Shown piece by piece: positions 32,514 to 41,780 of a DNA stretch of 64,000 bases (the stretch's first letter is position 1; each line of letters opens with the position of its first letter). Under the pieces are notes generated by a model that was not told the DNA's origin, did no database searches, and saw only the letters and a list, made by a program, of their open reading frames with translations. The translations under genes and the position numbers were made by a program. This stretch comes from Spirabiliibacterium falconis. GTDB taxonomy: Bacteria > Pseudomonadota > Gammaproteobacteria > Enterobacterales > Pasteurellaceae. The DNA is taken from contig NZ_JABMIJ010000012.1 of NCBI RefSeq assembly GCF_014885015.1, positions 1 through 64,000 on the forward strand. The letters are read 5' to 3'.

Positions 32514-33653
32514 ATGAAACTATCTCAACAACAAGCTAACGAACGATTGATAAGAAAACAAGATTATTCCGCATGTACAGAAGCATTCTTAGATTGTAGA
32601 TTACCTGGATCTGTACCAAAGGAGAATTATTCATTGATTGGACCTGGCGTTACACAAAGTAAATCCCAAGTGATTAATTTAAAAGAACCACATGGGTTTA
32701 ATATCGGTGCAGCTGCAATGCCTCATGGTATAACCAATAATTTGCATATTCACTTTACTGCTGAAGTTTTTATGTGTTTAAGAGGACAATGGAAGTTTCG
32801 CTGGGGAGCCAAAGGAGAACAAGGCGAATTTATTGCTAATAAATTTGATATTTTATCCGTTCCTACATGGATATTTAGAGGTTTTACAAATGTAGGAGAT
32901 GATAATGGTTGGTTATTTACCTGCTTAGGTGGTGATGACACCGGGGGTGTAATCTGGAGTCCTGATATTATGGAAGCAGCAAACAAAACAGGACTCTACT
33001 TAAGTGAAACAAATGAGCTTATAGATATAAAAAATGGAGATAAACTCCCAGAGGGAGTTTCATACATAAAACCGTTCCCTAAAACTGAAGTATCAAAATT
33101 GCGTAAGTTTTCTTTCGAAGAAATGAGTAGTTATATTGTTACTAAAAATGAACGAGTTTTTTCACATAATGCGCTTTTAGATAGTATTCTAGAAGGACAC
33201 AAAAGCGAGATAGCTCCAGTAATTGGCTTTGGTATAACACAAGATAGAAACCAGCAGCCAAAAATTGTTAACCCTCACGGATTTACTATTGAATGGCTAA
33301 GAATTAAGCCAAAGCAAAAAGTTGGACCATTTAAAATAGAGCCAAAAATGGTTTTAATTCTTATGAGTGGTAATGCTCATTTAACTTTTAATATAGATGA
33401 GCCTACTGCTCATGTCAGTATGTCAGAAGAAGATACATATTCTATCCCGCAGAATGTCTGGAGAACGATAGAAAATATCAGTGAAGATCATGATGCTGAA
33501 TTTATTGTGATTACGACTGGAGATTCTCGAAAAAGACCTGAATTTTCACCTTCTATTGTCCAAAGTGCACAAAGATCAGGCTGGGAAACGGATGCAAATG
33601 GCTATATTGTTCCAACAGGATTGATAATAAATAATCATTTATTAAAAGGCTAA
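32514..33653 (+). CDS. Bicupin of unknown reaction
   Basis: A 379-residue protein with two cupin domains. The first (about 55-135) has the metal motif HIHFTAEVFMCLRG: His78, His80 and Glu84, with Gly91 in the expected place; its second motif has Arg where the third His is usual (PTWIFRGFTN). The second domain (about 235-340) keeps the fold pattern (PQNVWRTIEN) but lacks HxH. One metal site is therefore likely; it could be a dioxygenase, isomerase or hydrolase. It is first of three tightly packed genes; the ribosome site is AAGGAGAC. I do not recognise a named family member. Confidence 0.8.
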   Translation: MKLSQQQANERLIRKQDYSACTEAFLDCRLPGSVPKENYSLIGPGVTQSKSQVINLKEPHGFNIGAAAMPHGITNNLHIHFTAEVFMCLRGQWKFRWGAKGEQGEFIANKFDILSVPTWIFRGFTNVGDDNGWLFTCLGGDDTGGVIWSPDIMEAANKTGLYLSETNELIDIKNGDKLPEGVSYIKPFPKTEVSKLRKFSFEEMSSYIVTKNERVFSHNALLDSILEGHKSEIAPVIGFGITQDRNQQPKIVNPHGFTIEWLRIKPKQKVGPFKIEPKMVLILMSGNAHLTFNIDEPTAHVSMSEEDTYSIPQNVWRTIENISEDHDAEFIVITTGDSRKRPEFSPSIVQSAQRSGWETDANGYIVPTGLIINNHLLKG

Positions 33654-33655
33654 TT

Positions 33656-34462
33656 ATGCGAGAAAACTCTCTTTTAACAAAATTTAAGCACAATAAGGCA
33701 TGTTCCTTCATAAATGGTTGGCTATCTTTTCATGATGCATATAGTGCAGAAGTGATTGCCCATAGTGGCTTAGATTCTGTTACCATTGATATGCAACATG
33801 GTATGTTAGATTTTGAAAATGCCATACATATGCTACAGGCTATTTCTACATCATCAGCCGTACCACTGCTAAGAGTTTCATCATGTGAAAGTGCTGAAAT
33901 CATGAAAGCATTAGATGCTGGTGCCTATGGCATCATTTGCCCACAGGTTGATAATCAAGCTATCTGTGAAAAATTTGTCAACTCTTGCTTATATCCACCT
34001 CTTGGAAACCGATCTTTTGGTCCAAGTCGAGGCTTATTATATGGAGGAACTGATTATATATACTATGCTAATGATGAAATTCTAACATTGGCAATGATAG
34101 AATCGGTAGAAGCCATCAATAACCTAGACTCTATTTTGTCTGTAGAACACTTAAAAGGGATATACATCGGTCCAAATGATCTTGCTTTAAGCTTAGGTAT
34201 AGAGCCAGGGAAGCCTAGTGAAAAACTAGAACAAAATATCAATTATATACTTAACAAAGCAAAAGAAAGAAACCTACTAACGGGCATATTTTGTTCAACT
34301 GCACAAATCGCCAAACAAAGAGTTAAAGAAGGGTTTAATCTTATTACACCGGGAAACGATGCGAATATTCTTAAGCAGGCATATATTAGCATAATAGAAA
34401 ATATAAGAGCTGATATTTCAACTAAAAAAGAGCCATCTTTAACAACTAAGTCTGGATACTAA
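33656..34462 (+). CDS. HpcH/HpaI-family class II aldolase
   Basis: This family cleaves 4-hydroxy-2-oxo acids to pyruvate (or a pyruvate analogue) plus an aldehyde, with a divalent metal. The 268 residues align with E. coli HpcH without shifts at key sites: His48 in DMQHG, Arg73 in LLRVSS, metal ligands Glu149 and Asp175 in IGPNDLALSLG. All are intact, so it should be active. The metal and pyruvate sites are clear; the aldehyde half is not. It begins two bases after the bicupin stop. Confidence 0.88.
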   Translation: MRENSLLTKFKHNKACSFINGWLSFHDAYSAEVIAHSGLDSVTIDMQHGMLDFENAIHMLQAISTSSAVPLLRVSSCESAEIMKALDAGAYGIICPQVDNQAICEKFVNSCLYPPLGNRSFGPSRGLLYGGTDYIYYANDEILTLAMIESVEAINNLDSILSVEHLKGIYIGPNDLALSLGIEPGKPSEKLEQNINYILNKAKERNLLTGIFCSTAQIAKQRVKEGFNLITPGNDANILKQAYISIIENIRADISTKKEPSLTTKSGY

Positions 34463-34465
34463 GCT

Positions 34466-35167
34466 ATGCCAAATATAGTGATGATTCCCGGCACACTCTG
34501 TACTAAAAAATTATGGGTGCCACTTATATCTGAATTAAACAGTATAAATGTCATAACACCTGAATTAGGAAGATATAATCACTGGCACAGAGAATGTCAC
34601 TATTTACAAAAATACATAGTAAACGATACTTTTTTACTTGGATTTTCTCTTGGTGGCATCGCATCATTAAACTTAGCACAATATTTAGAAACACTAAACA
34701 AACTAACACGCATAACTGGATTAATATTGATCGCATCAACAGCAAGAGCTGACCCTATATTTTCTCAAAGAAATCGTAACGCTTTTTTTAATGAAGCGAT
34801 AAAAAAAGGGTTGCTGAATAGTTATAGTCAGCAAATACAAGAACCTGACTCTTCACTTTTATCAGCTAATCATCACATTCTTATGAAAGAAATGGCTAAT
34901 GACATGCCTATAACACAATTTAAAAATCAAACGATCCTCGCATGCAACAGACCTTGTAGCCTGTCATGGTTATCGACAACTAAAATTCCCATCTATCTTA
35001 TTTATGGAAAAAAAGATCCTTTTTGTACTGAAGAAATACAACAAGAAATGGCAAATCAAGCTAATCATATCGAATTATATCCAATAGAAAATGCTGGGCA
35101 CTGGCTACCTTTAACACACACTAAAAAAGTTGCATCAATCATTAATCATATTTTAATGAAAGGTTGA
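34466..35167 (+). CDS. Alpha/beta hydrolase
   Basis: A 233-residue alpha/beta-hydrolase fold protein without signal peptide. The oxyanion-side motif is MIPGTLC, the nucleophile elbow GFSLGG gives Ser61, and the acid and base are Asp184 (GKKDPF) and His212 (NAGHW). Ester, lactone, thioester or C-C bond hydrolysis are all possible. It starts three bases after the aldolase, so it should act in the same pathway, either upstream (releasing the acid) or on an intermediate. It is AT-rich and has no uptake signal. Confidence 0.85.
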   Translation: MPNIVMIPGTLCTKKLWVPLISELNSINVITPELGRYNHWHRECHYLQKYIVNDTFLLGFSLGGIASLNLAQYLETLNKLTRITGLILIASTARADPIFSQRNRNAFFNEAIKKGLLNSYSQQIQEPDSSLLSANHHILMKEMANDMPITQFKNQTILACNRPCSLSWLSTTKIPIYLIYGKKDPFCTEEIQQEMANQANHIELYPIENAGHWLPLTHTKKVASIINHILMKG

Positions 35168-35170
35168 AAA

Positions 35171-35205
35171 GAAAAAACCGCACGTTAAAGTGCGGTTTTT
35201 TGTTA
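35171..35205. repeat. Right flanking direct repeat of the TRAP island, which is also a bidirectional terminator
   Basis: The same hairpin plus GTTA as at 29400-29436, with CACG instead of CACT in one arm and six rather than seven A and T. The TTA is the complement of the azoR stop, just as the left copy contains the dctM stop. It terminates the hydrolase and azoR transcripts. Confidence 0.85.
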
Positions 35206-35790
35206 AAATAAAGTATCAATCGTAGTCTGAGCGGTAGTGAGAGCCTGTTCTCTTTGGGTTGCCGTATTTTCCACCTGAATCACGTTGACATTAGTTAAAC
35301 CAACGAATCCTAATACCTGTTTAACCCACCCTGTCATGAAGTCATAAGGCTGCCCTGCATAACTGCCGCCGCTCGCAATCACCACGGTAACAGGCACATT
35401 CGGCAATAACCCCTCTGGTCCATTTTCACCATAGCGAAATGTTATACGTGGGCGTGCAATATAGTCCACATAGGCTTTAAATGTTGCGGGCACGGTAAAA
35501 TTATAACGAGGCAATCCAATCACAATATGATCAGCATGCGTTAACTCATCAATTAATTCATCTGCTAATGCAGTAGCTTGCTGTTGAACCGCACTTTCAT
35601 TTTTTCCTGCTCGAATTGCTGCGACCGTTTCACTGGTTAAAACAGGAACAGGATTAGCATTTAAATCACGCTCAATTACCTTCACGTCAGGATATTTCGC
35701 TACACTACGTGCAACAATAGCATTCACAACCTGATTGGAGATACTTTGATCGCCATTCACTGATGTTTTTAAAACCACGATATTTTTCAT
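35203..35790 (-). CDS. azoR: FMN-dependent NADH:quinone/azo reductase
   Basis: A flavodoxin-like enzyme that reduces quinones and azo compounds by two electrons. It has 195 residues from the second of two adjacent ATGs, better spaced from AAGGAG. Features include VLKTSVNGDQSISN (phosphate loop), GLPRYNFTVPATFKAYVDYI (FMN binding, split near residues 98-117) and ASGGSYAG. An uptake signal lies inside, in contrast to the island next door. It is followed on the same strand by doxX upstream, and a divergent LysR regulator probably controls both. Confidence 0.92.
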   Translation of the reverse strand: MKNIVVLKTSVNGDQSISNQVVNAIVARSVAKYPDVKVIERDLNANPVPVLTSETVAAIRAGKNESAVQQQATALADELIDELTHADHIVIGLPRYNFTVPATFKAYVDYIARPRITFRYGENGPEGLLPNVPVTVVIASGGSYAGQPYDFMTGWVKQVLGFVGLTNVNVIQVENTATQREQALTTAQTTIDTLF

Positions 35791-35801
35791 CATACTACTC
35801 C

Positions 35802-36197
35802 TTATTTATTCAATTTATTATCAATCGCCAACGCGCCTGCGCCTGAAAACACAAGATAGAAAAAGACGAAACAGAACAATACCGCACCTTCTCCACCGTT
35901 CAATAACGGCAAGAATACCGTGTCGGTACTCGCATGTGCCATAAAATATGCCACAGCCATTTGCCCTGATAATAAAAATGCGCTGATGCGAGTTAAAAAT
36001 CCAACGAAAATAAATAATCCGCCGACTAATTCTAACACGCCAGCCAAGCCATATAATGAGAAAAGCTGTAAGCCATCAAACATCGCAACATGCGGCAACC
36101 CTAATAATTTTGCGCTGCCATGGAGTAGAAAAAGATAAGCTGTAACCATACGCAATAATGCTAAAACATAAGGTTGATATGTGGTTAATTTCGACAT
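35802..36197 (-). CDS. DoxX family membrane protein
   Basis: A 131-residue inner membrane protein with four helices. LLRMVTAYLFLLHGSAKLLG, in pieces at residues 15-34, and GVLELVGGLFIFVGFLTR are DoxX features. Family members are linked to thiol and redox stress but their biochemistry is unclear. It is cotranscribed with azoR, 11 bases apart, and divergent from a LysR gene. Confidence 0.88.
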   Translation of the reverse strand: MSKLTTYQPYVLALLRMVTAYLFLLHGSAKLLGLPHVAMFDGLQLFSLYGLAGVLELVGGLFIFVGFLTRISAFLLSGQMAVAYFMAHASTDTVFLPLLNGGEGAVLFCFVFFYLVFSGAGALAIDNKLNK

Positions 36198-36303
36198 TGA
36201 ATAATCCTTTATGTGTTATTAAAAAAGAACGTCAGTATATTGCCTTTCTAAATAATTAACGATACTATTTTTCGCAACACATTATTTCTTAATTGGAAAC
36301 AAT

Positions 36304-37137
36304 ATGGATACCTTAAAAAGTATGAATGTGTTTCGACACATTGTGGAAAACGGCAGTTTTACCCTTGCCGCGGAAAGGCTTGGAATTTCAACAGCGATGG
36401 CAAGCAAGCACTTACGTCATTTAGAGCACCATTTACACGCCAAATTACTCAATCGCACCAGCCGGCGAATCAGTCTAACAGATGTCGGCAAGCAGTATTA
36501 TCCCACTTGTGTACAAGCACTTGAGATCCTAGACGGTGCACGAAAAAATGCACAACAAGACACCACTACCCCCAGTGGTGAATTGAATATTACCGCACCA
36601 ATGTGGTGTTCCACACCGCACTTTACTCAACTTTTAGCTGGCTATCAAAAAGCCTATCCCAAAGTGCGGTTACGTTTGCACCTTGATAGTGAACATACTG
36701 ACCTGATTTCTCACGGCATTGATTTAGCATTGCGCGTCACGAACACCCCTGATGAGCATCTTATTGTTAAGCCACTGACACAAATTCCGTTCACTTGGGT
36801 TGCCGCCCCCACTTATCTGGCGCAATACGGTATGCCTAATGAGGATAATTGGCACCAGCATCTTGGTTTGCTTGCAACATACATTACACACTCAAATAAA
36901 CTGCAGGCTCACGTTTCAAGTAACAGTGCTTATTTATTATATCAATTTGCTATACTGGGCTCTGGCATCGCCTATCTGCCGCATTGGTTAATCGCTGATG
37001 ATCTAAAAACAGGACGACTTCGCATTATCCACTCGCCACAAAATGAGGAAAAAACACTGTATGCCGTTTATCTTGATCGGCAATTTTTAAGTGCAAAAGT
37101 CAGAAGTTTTATCGATTTTCTCACCAATAAAGTGTGA
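36304..37137 (+). CDS. LysR family transcriptional regulator
   Basis: A short LysR-type regulator of 277 residues. The N-terminal helix-turn-helix is clear (FTLAAERLGISTAMASKHLRHLE, in pieces near 18-40), followed by a ligand-binding domain starting near PSGELNITAP. It is divergent from doxX-azoR with a 106-base gap, the usual arrangement for a LysR regulator and its target. It contains two uptake signals and sits outside the island, so I do not assign it to the TRAP genes. Confidence 0.93.
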   Translation: MDTLKSMNVFRHIVENGSFTLAAERLGISTAMASKHLRHLEHHLHAKLLNRTSRRISLTDVGKQYYPTCVQALEILDGARKNAQQDTTTPSGELNITAPMWCSTPHFTQLLAGYQKAYPKVRLRLHLDSEHTDLISHGIDLALRVTNTPDEHLIVKPLTQIPFTWVAAPTYLAQYGMPNEDNWHQHLGLLATYITHSNKLQAHVSSNSAYLLYQFAILGSGIAYLPHWLIADDLKTGRLRIIHSPQNEEKTLYAVYLDRQFLSAKVRSFIDFLTNKV

Positions 37138-37167
37138 AAAACCGCACTTTTACGATAAAGTGCGGTC
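37137..37167 (-). terminator. Paired uptake-signal hairpin between lysR and the small gene
   Basis: ACCGCACTTT (37141-37150) pairs with AAAGTGCGGT (37158-37167). The T run is on the minus strand, so it best fits the small gene at 37172; it may also end lysR. Confidence 0.8.
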
Positions 37168-37171
37168 AATA

Positions 37172-37387
37172 TTAAGCAAGAGCTTGAGCAGAAAGTGATT
37201 TTATTTGTTTATTAACCTCGCTCATCACGCTGAATTTTTTCAGATTTTTCACTCTAGGGGAAATGATTTTGCCTTGATGAAATTCAAATAAGCCAATACC
37301 ACGAATAAAAAACGTACCAGTAAATAGAATTTTTACATAACGTGCAATTTGACGAGGATTATAACGCTTAAAAACACGAATTTGCAT
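37172..37387 (-). CDS. Small basic protein of unknown function
   Basis: A 71-residue protein that I do not recognise. It begins MQIRVFKRYNPRQIARYVKIL, has many Lys/Arg, and no clear membrane segment beyond a short hydrophobic stretch (FTGTFFIRGIGLF, residues 22-34). Support for a real gene: an AGGAG site six bases before the ATG, its own uptake-signal terminator, and no competing frame. It stands alone between lysR and aroG, so context suggests nothing. Confidence 0.7.
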   Translation of the reverse strand: MQIRVFKRYNPRQIARYVKILFTGTFFIRGIGLFEFHQGKIISPRVKNLKKFSVMSEVNKQIKSLSAQALA

Positions 37388-37472
37388 AGTACACTCCTGT
37401 TTTTACAGTTTGCTGTATTTGCTTGTTTTTATTGTCTATTCCCTGCTATATTCCTTAGACACAGTATAAAAC

Positions 37473-37512
37473 AAAAAGTGCGGTTTATTATCATTTAATT
37501 TACCGCACTTTG
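37473..37512 (-). terminator. aroG terminator made of paired uptake signals
   Basis: AAAGTGCGGT (37475-37484) and ACCGCACTTT (37502-37511) with a 17-base loop; a T run follows on the minus strand. It lies 26 bases after the aroG stop. Confidence 0.65.
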
Positions 37513-37538
37513 AATGAGATCACATTATTGTTGCATAA

Positions 37539-38621
37539 TTATGTATTTTTTGCCCGACGTGCTCGCACCGCATGTGCCAAATCACGCAATGCTTGTTCGC
37601 TATCTTCCCAGCCAAGACAACTGTCAGTAATACTCTGCCCATAAACCAATGCTTTTCCCTCCACCAAATCTTGTCGCCCTTCGACTAAGTGGCTTTCAAT
37701 CATCACACCAAAAATGTGTGTTGATCCTGCTGATAATTGAGCACATACATCTTTACATACCGTAAGCTGCTGTTTAAATTGTTTTCGGCTATTGGCATGA
37801 CTGAAATCAATCATCACATGGGCTGTTTTACCTTTTTGTGCTAAATGTTCACACACCTGCGCAATAGAATCGGCATCATAATTGGTTTGTTTATCGCCAC
37901 CACGCAAAATGATATGGCAATCCTCATTACCTTTCGTTGTGACAATCGCAGAATGCCCAAACTTCGTTACTGATAAAAAGTTGTGAGGTGCCTGCGCAGC
38001 TCCAATGGCATCTAGTGCGACCTGCACACAACCATTGGTGGCATTTTTAAACCCAACGCCACACGACAGCCCCGACGCTAATTCACGATGCACTTGTGAT
38101 TCCGTCGTGCGTGCACCAATTGCCCCCCAGCTCATAAAATCAGCCATGTATTGTGGGGTAATCATATCTAAAAATTCACCCGCAGCTGGCACTTCTAGGT
38201 CATTAATGTCTGATAATACTTTACGTGCGATGCGCAACCCATCATTAATCATAAAGCTATCATTGAGGTAAGGATCGTTAATGAGCCCCTTCCAACCTAC
38301 TGTGGTGCGCGGTTTCTCAAAATAGACACGCATAATAATTTCCAACTCATTGCCCAATTCTTGGCGCATCGCTTTAATTTTATGAGCATATTCAAGTGCC
38401 GCTTTAGGATCATGAATTGAACACGGTCCAATAATTACCAATAACCGATCATCGTTACCTTGAATAATCTGGTGCGCTTTTTCCCGTGCTTGAGCGACCG
38501 TATTCGCCGCAATTTCACTCGCAGGATATTTTTCTAATAACGCAACGGGCGGTAATAACTGTTGAGTTTTTTCAATGCGTAAATCATCATTTTTATAGTA
38601 AGGTTTATTTTTACTGTTCAT
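37539..38621 (-). CDS. aroG: 3-deoxy-7-phosphoheptulonate synthase, AroG type
   Basis: Condenses PEP and erythrose-4-phosphate, the first step of aromatic amino acid synthesis. It has 360 residues. Active-site segments are IIGPCSIHDPKAALEYA, RVYFEKPRTTVGWKG and GARTTESQVHRELASGLS. It belongs to the AroF/G/H class; feedback by phenylalanine is inferred from resemblance to AroG. It follows lolE by 12 bases, so it may be read from the lol operon. Confidence 0.95.
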   Translation of the reverse strand: MNSKNKPYYKNDDLRIEKTQQLLPPVALLEKYPASEIAANTVAQAREKAHQIIQGNDDRLLVIIGPCSIHDPKAALEYAHKIKAMRQELGNELEIIMRVYFEKPRTTVGWKGLINDPYLNDSFMINDGLRIARKVLSDINDLEVPAAGEFLDMITPQYMADFMSWGAIGARTTESQVHRELASGLSCGVGFKNATNGCVQVALDAIGAAQAPHNFLSVTKFGHSAIVTTKGNEDCHIILRGGDKQTNYDADSIAQVCEHLAQKGKTAHVMIDFSHANSRKQFKQQLTVCKDVCAQLSAGSTHIFGVMIESHLVEGRQDLVEGKALVYGQSITDSCLGWEDSEQALRDLAHAVRARRAKNT

Positions 38622-38633
38622 TTTTTTCTCTTT

Positions 38634-39893
38634 TTAATAACTACTCAAAACCTGTGCAGGCGAAAGTTTCGCCGCACGAGATGCAGGATAAAGGCTTGCC
38701 AATAAACTTAACACTAAGGCCGAAATAAACACCATCCCCACGTCAAGCCAGTGTAATTGACTTGGCAGAAAATCAACAAAATAGATGCCATCTGACAAAA
38801 TATGAATGTGAAAAAGATTTTCGATGCCTTGGATAAGTGCGGTCAAATTTAATGCAACCAACACGCCTAATACAATGCCATAAAAGCAACCTTTCATGCC
38901 AGCAAGCATACCATAATAAATAAAAATACGACGGATAAAATGCCCATTAGCTCCCAGTGTTCGCAAAATAGCAATATCGCCTTGCTTATCTTTCACCGCC
39001 ATAATAAGCGTGGAGACAATATTAAAACACGCCACGCCAATCACCAATACCATCGCAATGTACATAATACTACGAATTAATTGAATATCGCGATACATAT
39101 ACCCAAATTTGCCTTGCCAACTGCTTGCCCATAATTGTTGAGGATAATTCGCAAGCCTTTGATAATCCACCTGATTCACGGCAAAAGGATCTTTCAGTGC
39201 AATCTCAATTCCACTCGCTTGTTTTTCAGATAAATGCAGTAAACTACGTAATTGGTTAATCGGCATGAGTGCAAAGCTATGATCTAGCTGACCATCAAGA
39301 CGCAAAATGCCATCCACACGAATGCGCTCCCGTTTACTTTGTGCCATTGTGTTGCCATTTTCCGCTTGTTGGGATAAAAGTAATGTCACCCAATCGCCTT
39401 TATTAACCCCAAGATCGTGTGCAATTCCAGCACCTAAAATCAGCCCTGAATCCGCATTAAAGGCCTGCCACGCCCCTGCTTGCACAAACTGCCCAAGCGC
39501 ACTCACATTATCTTGTGCTGCTTTCTCGACACCCCGCACTTGAACCACTTTCAGGCGATTACCATTTTCCACAAGTGCGGTCGTACTCACATAAGGTGCA
39601 ATGCCTTTAACTATTTGTTGATCTGAAAACTGTGCAGCTAAATGTGCCCAATCATGAAGGTAGTTTTCCGTCCCTGCTGCAGTGGTATAGGCATTAATCT
39701 CTACATTAGGCACTACCGCTAGCACCCGCTGACGCAGCTCACGTTCGAACCCATTCATTGCGCTTAGTCCGATGATTAACACAGCAACCCCGAGTGCAAT
39801 CCCCACCGTTGAAAATGCCGAAATCAGACTGACAAGCCGATTTTTCTGCTTGCCACGCTGATAACGCCATGCCATCATCAAAGGCGTATTCAT
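38634..39893 (-). CDS. lolE: Lipoprotein-releasing ABC transporter permease LolE
   Basis: Membrane subunit of LolCDE, which extracts outer-membrane lipoproteins from the inner membrane. The 419 residues start [25 protein letters not shown], with a helix at about 24-46, a large periplasmic domain, then three helices. The FtsX/MacB-type core [14 protein letters not shown] is near the end. It is last of lolC-lolD-lolE, overlapping lolD by four bases. Confidence 0.95.
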   Translation of the reverse strand: MNTPLMMAWRYQRGKQKNRLVSLISAFSTVGIALGVAVLIIGLSAMNGFERELRQRVLAVVPNVEINAYTTAAGTENYLHDWAHLAAQFSDQQIVKGIAPYVSTTALVENGNRLKVVQVRGVEKAAQDNVSALGQFVQAGAWQAFNADSGLILGAGIAHDLGVNKGDWVTLLLSQQAENGNTMAQSKRERIRVDGILRLDGQLDHSFALMPINQLRSLLHLSEKQASGIEIALKDPFAVNQVDYQRLANYPQQLWASSWQGKFGYMYRDIQLIRSIMYIAMVLVIGVACFNIVSTLIMAVKDKQGDIAILRTLGANGHFIRRIFIYYGMLAGMKGCFYGIVLGVLVALNLTALIQGIENLFHIHILSDGIYFVDFLPSQLHWLDVGMVFISALVLSLLASLYPASRAAKLSPAQVLSSY

Positions 39894-40597
39894 AAATGCT
39901 CTCCTGCTTGCAATATGCCATCTTTCATGACCATTGTGCGTGACAATTTTTGTGCTAAAGTGCGGTCGTGGGTAACGAGTAAGAATGCGATTTTTTGCTC
40001 CGCATTCAAGGTTTGAATTAATTCAAAAATACTTTCTGTCGTTTTATGATCCAAATTCCCCGTCGGCTCATCGGCAAGCACTAAATCAGGTTGATTAACC
40101 AATGCCCGTGCAATCGCAACCCGTTGCCGCTCCCCACCTGAAAGTGCGGAGGGACGATGGCTCAAACGGTGAGCAAGCCCAACCGCACTTAACATTTTTT
40201 CTGCCCTATCTTGCGCTTCACGCTTGTTCACTCGGCCAATTAACAGAGGCATCATGGCATTTTCCAATGCGGAAAAGTCCGCCATTAGATGATGAAATTG
40301 ATACACAAAACCGAGATGGCGATTGCGTAATTGTGCTTGTTGGCTCGCAGAAAGGTTAAACAAGTCTTGCCCACACAAATTCACTTGCCCACTATCGGGT
40401 TTATCCAAACCGCCAAGTAAATGTAGCAATGTACTTTTCCCTGAACCAGAGCTGCCGACAATCCCAACCAGCTCTTGTGCTTGCATAGCAAAGCTCACCT
40501 GCTTGAGTACTTCGGTGGTTTTGTCTCCCTCTTGATAAGATTTACATAATTGCTGGCACGATAGCAATGTCAGAGAGGTTGTTGTTAACTTATTCAT
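39890..40597 (-). CDS. lolD: Lipoprotein-releasing ABC transporter ATPase LolD
   Basis: Drives LolCE. It has 235 residues with Walker [10 protein letters not shown], signature [15 protein letters not shown], Walker [13 protein letters not shown] and switch His in LLVTHD. The ATG at 40597 overlaps the last codons of lolC and begins [17 protein letters not shown]; an upstream extension runs inside lolC. Confidence 0.96.
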   Translation of the reverse strand: MNKLTTTSLTLLSCQQLCKSYQEGDKTTEVLKQVSFAMQAQELVGIVGSSGSGKSTLLHLLGGLDKPDSGQVNLCGQDLFNLSASQQAQLRNRHLGFVYQFHHLMADFSALENAMMPLLIGRVNKREAQDRAEKMLSAVGLAHRLSHRPSALSGGERQRVAIARALVNQPDLVLADEPTGNLDHKTTESIFELIQTLNAEQKIAFLLVTHDRTLAQKLSRTMVMKDGILQAGEHL

Positions 40598-41780
40598 AAC
40601 GTAGTGCATCCGCAGGTTCAATTTTTGCTGCCCGATAGGCAGGATAAAGGGTTGAAAGCAATGTTAACGACAAGGTCATTAATGCAATAAAAATCAATTG
40701 GTTACTATCAAACAAAATCGGCAAATGGATCGTATTTTGCATAGGTAAATAACCCATAATCTCATTTATGTGTGCCGCTACACTGATCCCAGCCACAAGT
40801 CCAATGAGTGTGCCACTTACCCCCACCAATAATCCCTGCAAAATAAAAATTCCCATAACATCACGCTTTTGCATGCCTTGTGTTTGCAAAATGGCGATTT
40901 CCCCTTGTTTGTCTAACACCATGAGGCTCAGACTGGTAACAATATTGGCAATGGCCACAATAATAATAAGCCCAATCAGTAGCCCCATCATATTTTTTTC
41001 CATCGCAACAGCTTGAAAAAATTCACCTTTTTGTTCTCGCCAATCCGCAATCTGCCATTTATCCTCAGGAAAATGATGAGAAAGTGCGGTAACCTTAAAC
41101 GGATCATCTAAAAATAGACGCATACCTTGTACTTCATTCGGGGCAATGCGTAATAACCGCCCTACATCAGCAAGATGAGCAAAAGCACTATGCCCGTCAT
41201 TTTTTGCATTGCTATGCAAAATCGCCGAGACCACAAACAAACGCTGCACAGGCACTCGACCAAATGGCGTATATTGGCTATTCGCCGCCAACATCACCCG
41301 CACTTTATCGCCCACATTGAGATTGAGCTGCTGCGCAAGTTGATAAGGCAACGCAATATGATAGCCCCCCGCCGGCAAAGTGCGGTCAAAATCCTGTGTT
41401 TCCTCACTGAGGATAGGATCGTCTTGCCAGCTTTTTACACCCAAGAGACGAGCTGCACTCAAGCCTGATGCCGTTTGCAAAATCACATCACTTTGATTGA
41501 TAGGCACCGCATGCGTAACATCTGCAAGCTTGTCTTGAAAGCGAAAATCCGCTGGCAGATGCCCTGATTTTGGCATAATGATGGCATGCGGGAGGCTTGA
41601 TAGCACGTTAACTTTCTGCTGGTGTTGCAAGCCATTCATCACAGAAAGCACAATGACTAACGCCATAACGCCCAACGTGATGCCAATACTACCAAGCCAC
41701 GTTACAATACGACCAAAGCGATCCGCACTTTTTGAACGCCAATATCGCCACGCCACAAAGAGAGAAACATTCAGTGCCAT
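40590..41780 (-). CDS. lolC: Lipoprotein-releasing ABC transporter permease LolC
   Basis: Pairs with LolE and holds the periplasmic site that hands lipoproteins to LolA. It has 396 residues: [17 protein letters not shown], first helix at about 23-45, a periplasmic domain and three C-terminal helices. It is the first lol gene, its start overlapping the preceding dehydrogenase stop (TAATG). Confidence 0.94.
   Translation of the reverse strand: MALNVSLFVAWRYWRSKSADRFGRIVTWLGSIGITLGVMALVIVLSVMNGLQHQQKVNVLSSLPHAIIMPKSGHLPADFRFQDKLADVTHAVPINQSDVILQTASGLSAARLLGVKSWQDDPILSEETQDFDRTLPAGGYHIALPYQLAQQLNLNVGDKVRVMLAANSQYTPFGRVPVQRLFVVSAILHSNAKNDGHSAFAHLADVGRLLRIAPNEVQGMRLFLDDPFKVTALSHHFPEDKWQIADWREQKGEFFQAVAMEKNMMGLLIGLIIIVAIANIVTSLSLMVLDKQGEIAILQTQGMQKRDVMGIFILQGLLVGVSGTLIGLVAGISVAAHINEIMGYLPMQNTIHLPILFDSNQLIFIALMTLSLTLLSTLYPAYRAAKIEPADALRYE

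Noticed and set aside
29434-35167. Island as a prophage or insertion sequence
   Set aside because: No integrase, transposase, phage gene or tRNA target is present; the flanking repeats are terminators.
36304-37137. LysR gene as the regulator of the TRAP island
   Set aside because: It is outside the right repeat, contains uptake signals and is divergent from doxX-azoR, which is the simpler target.
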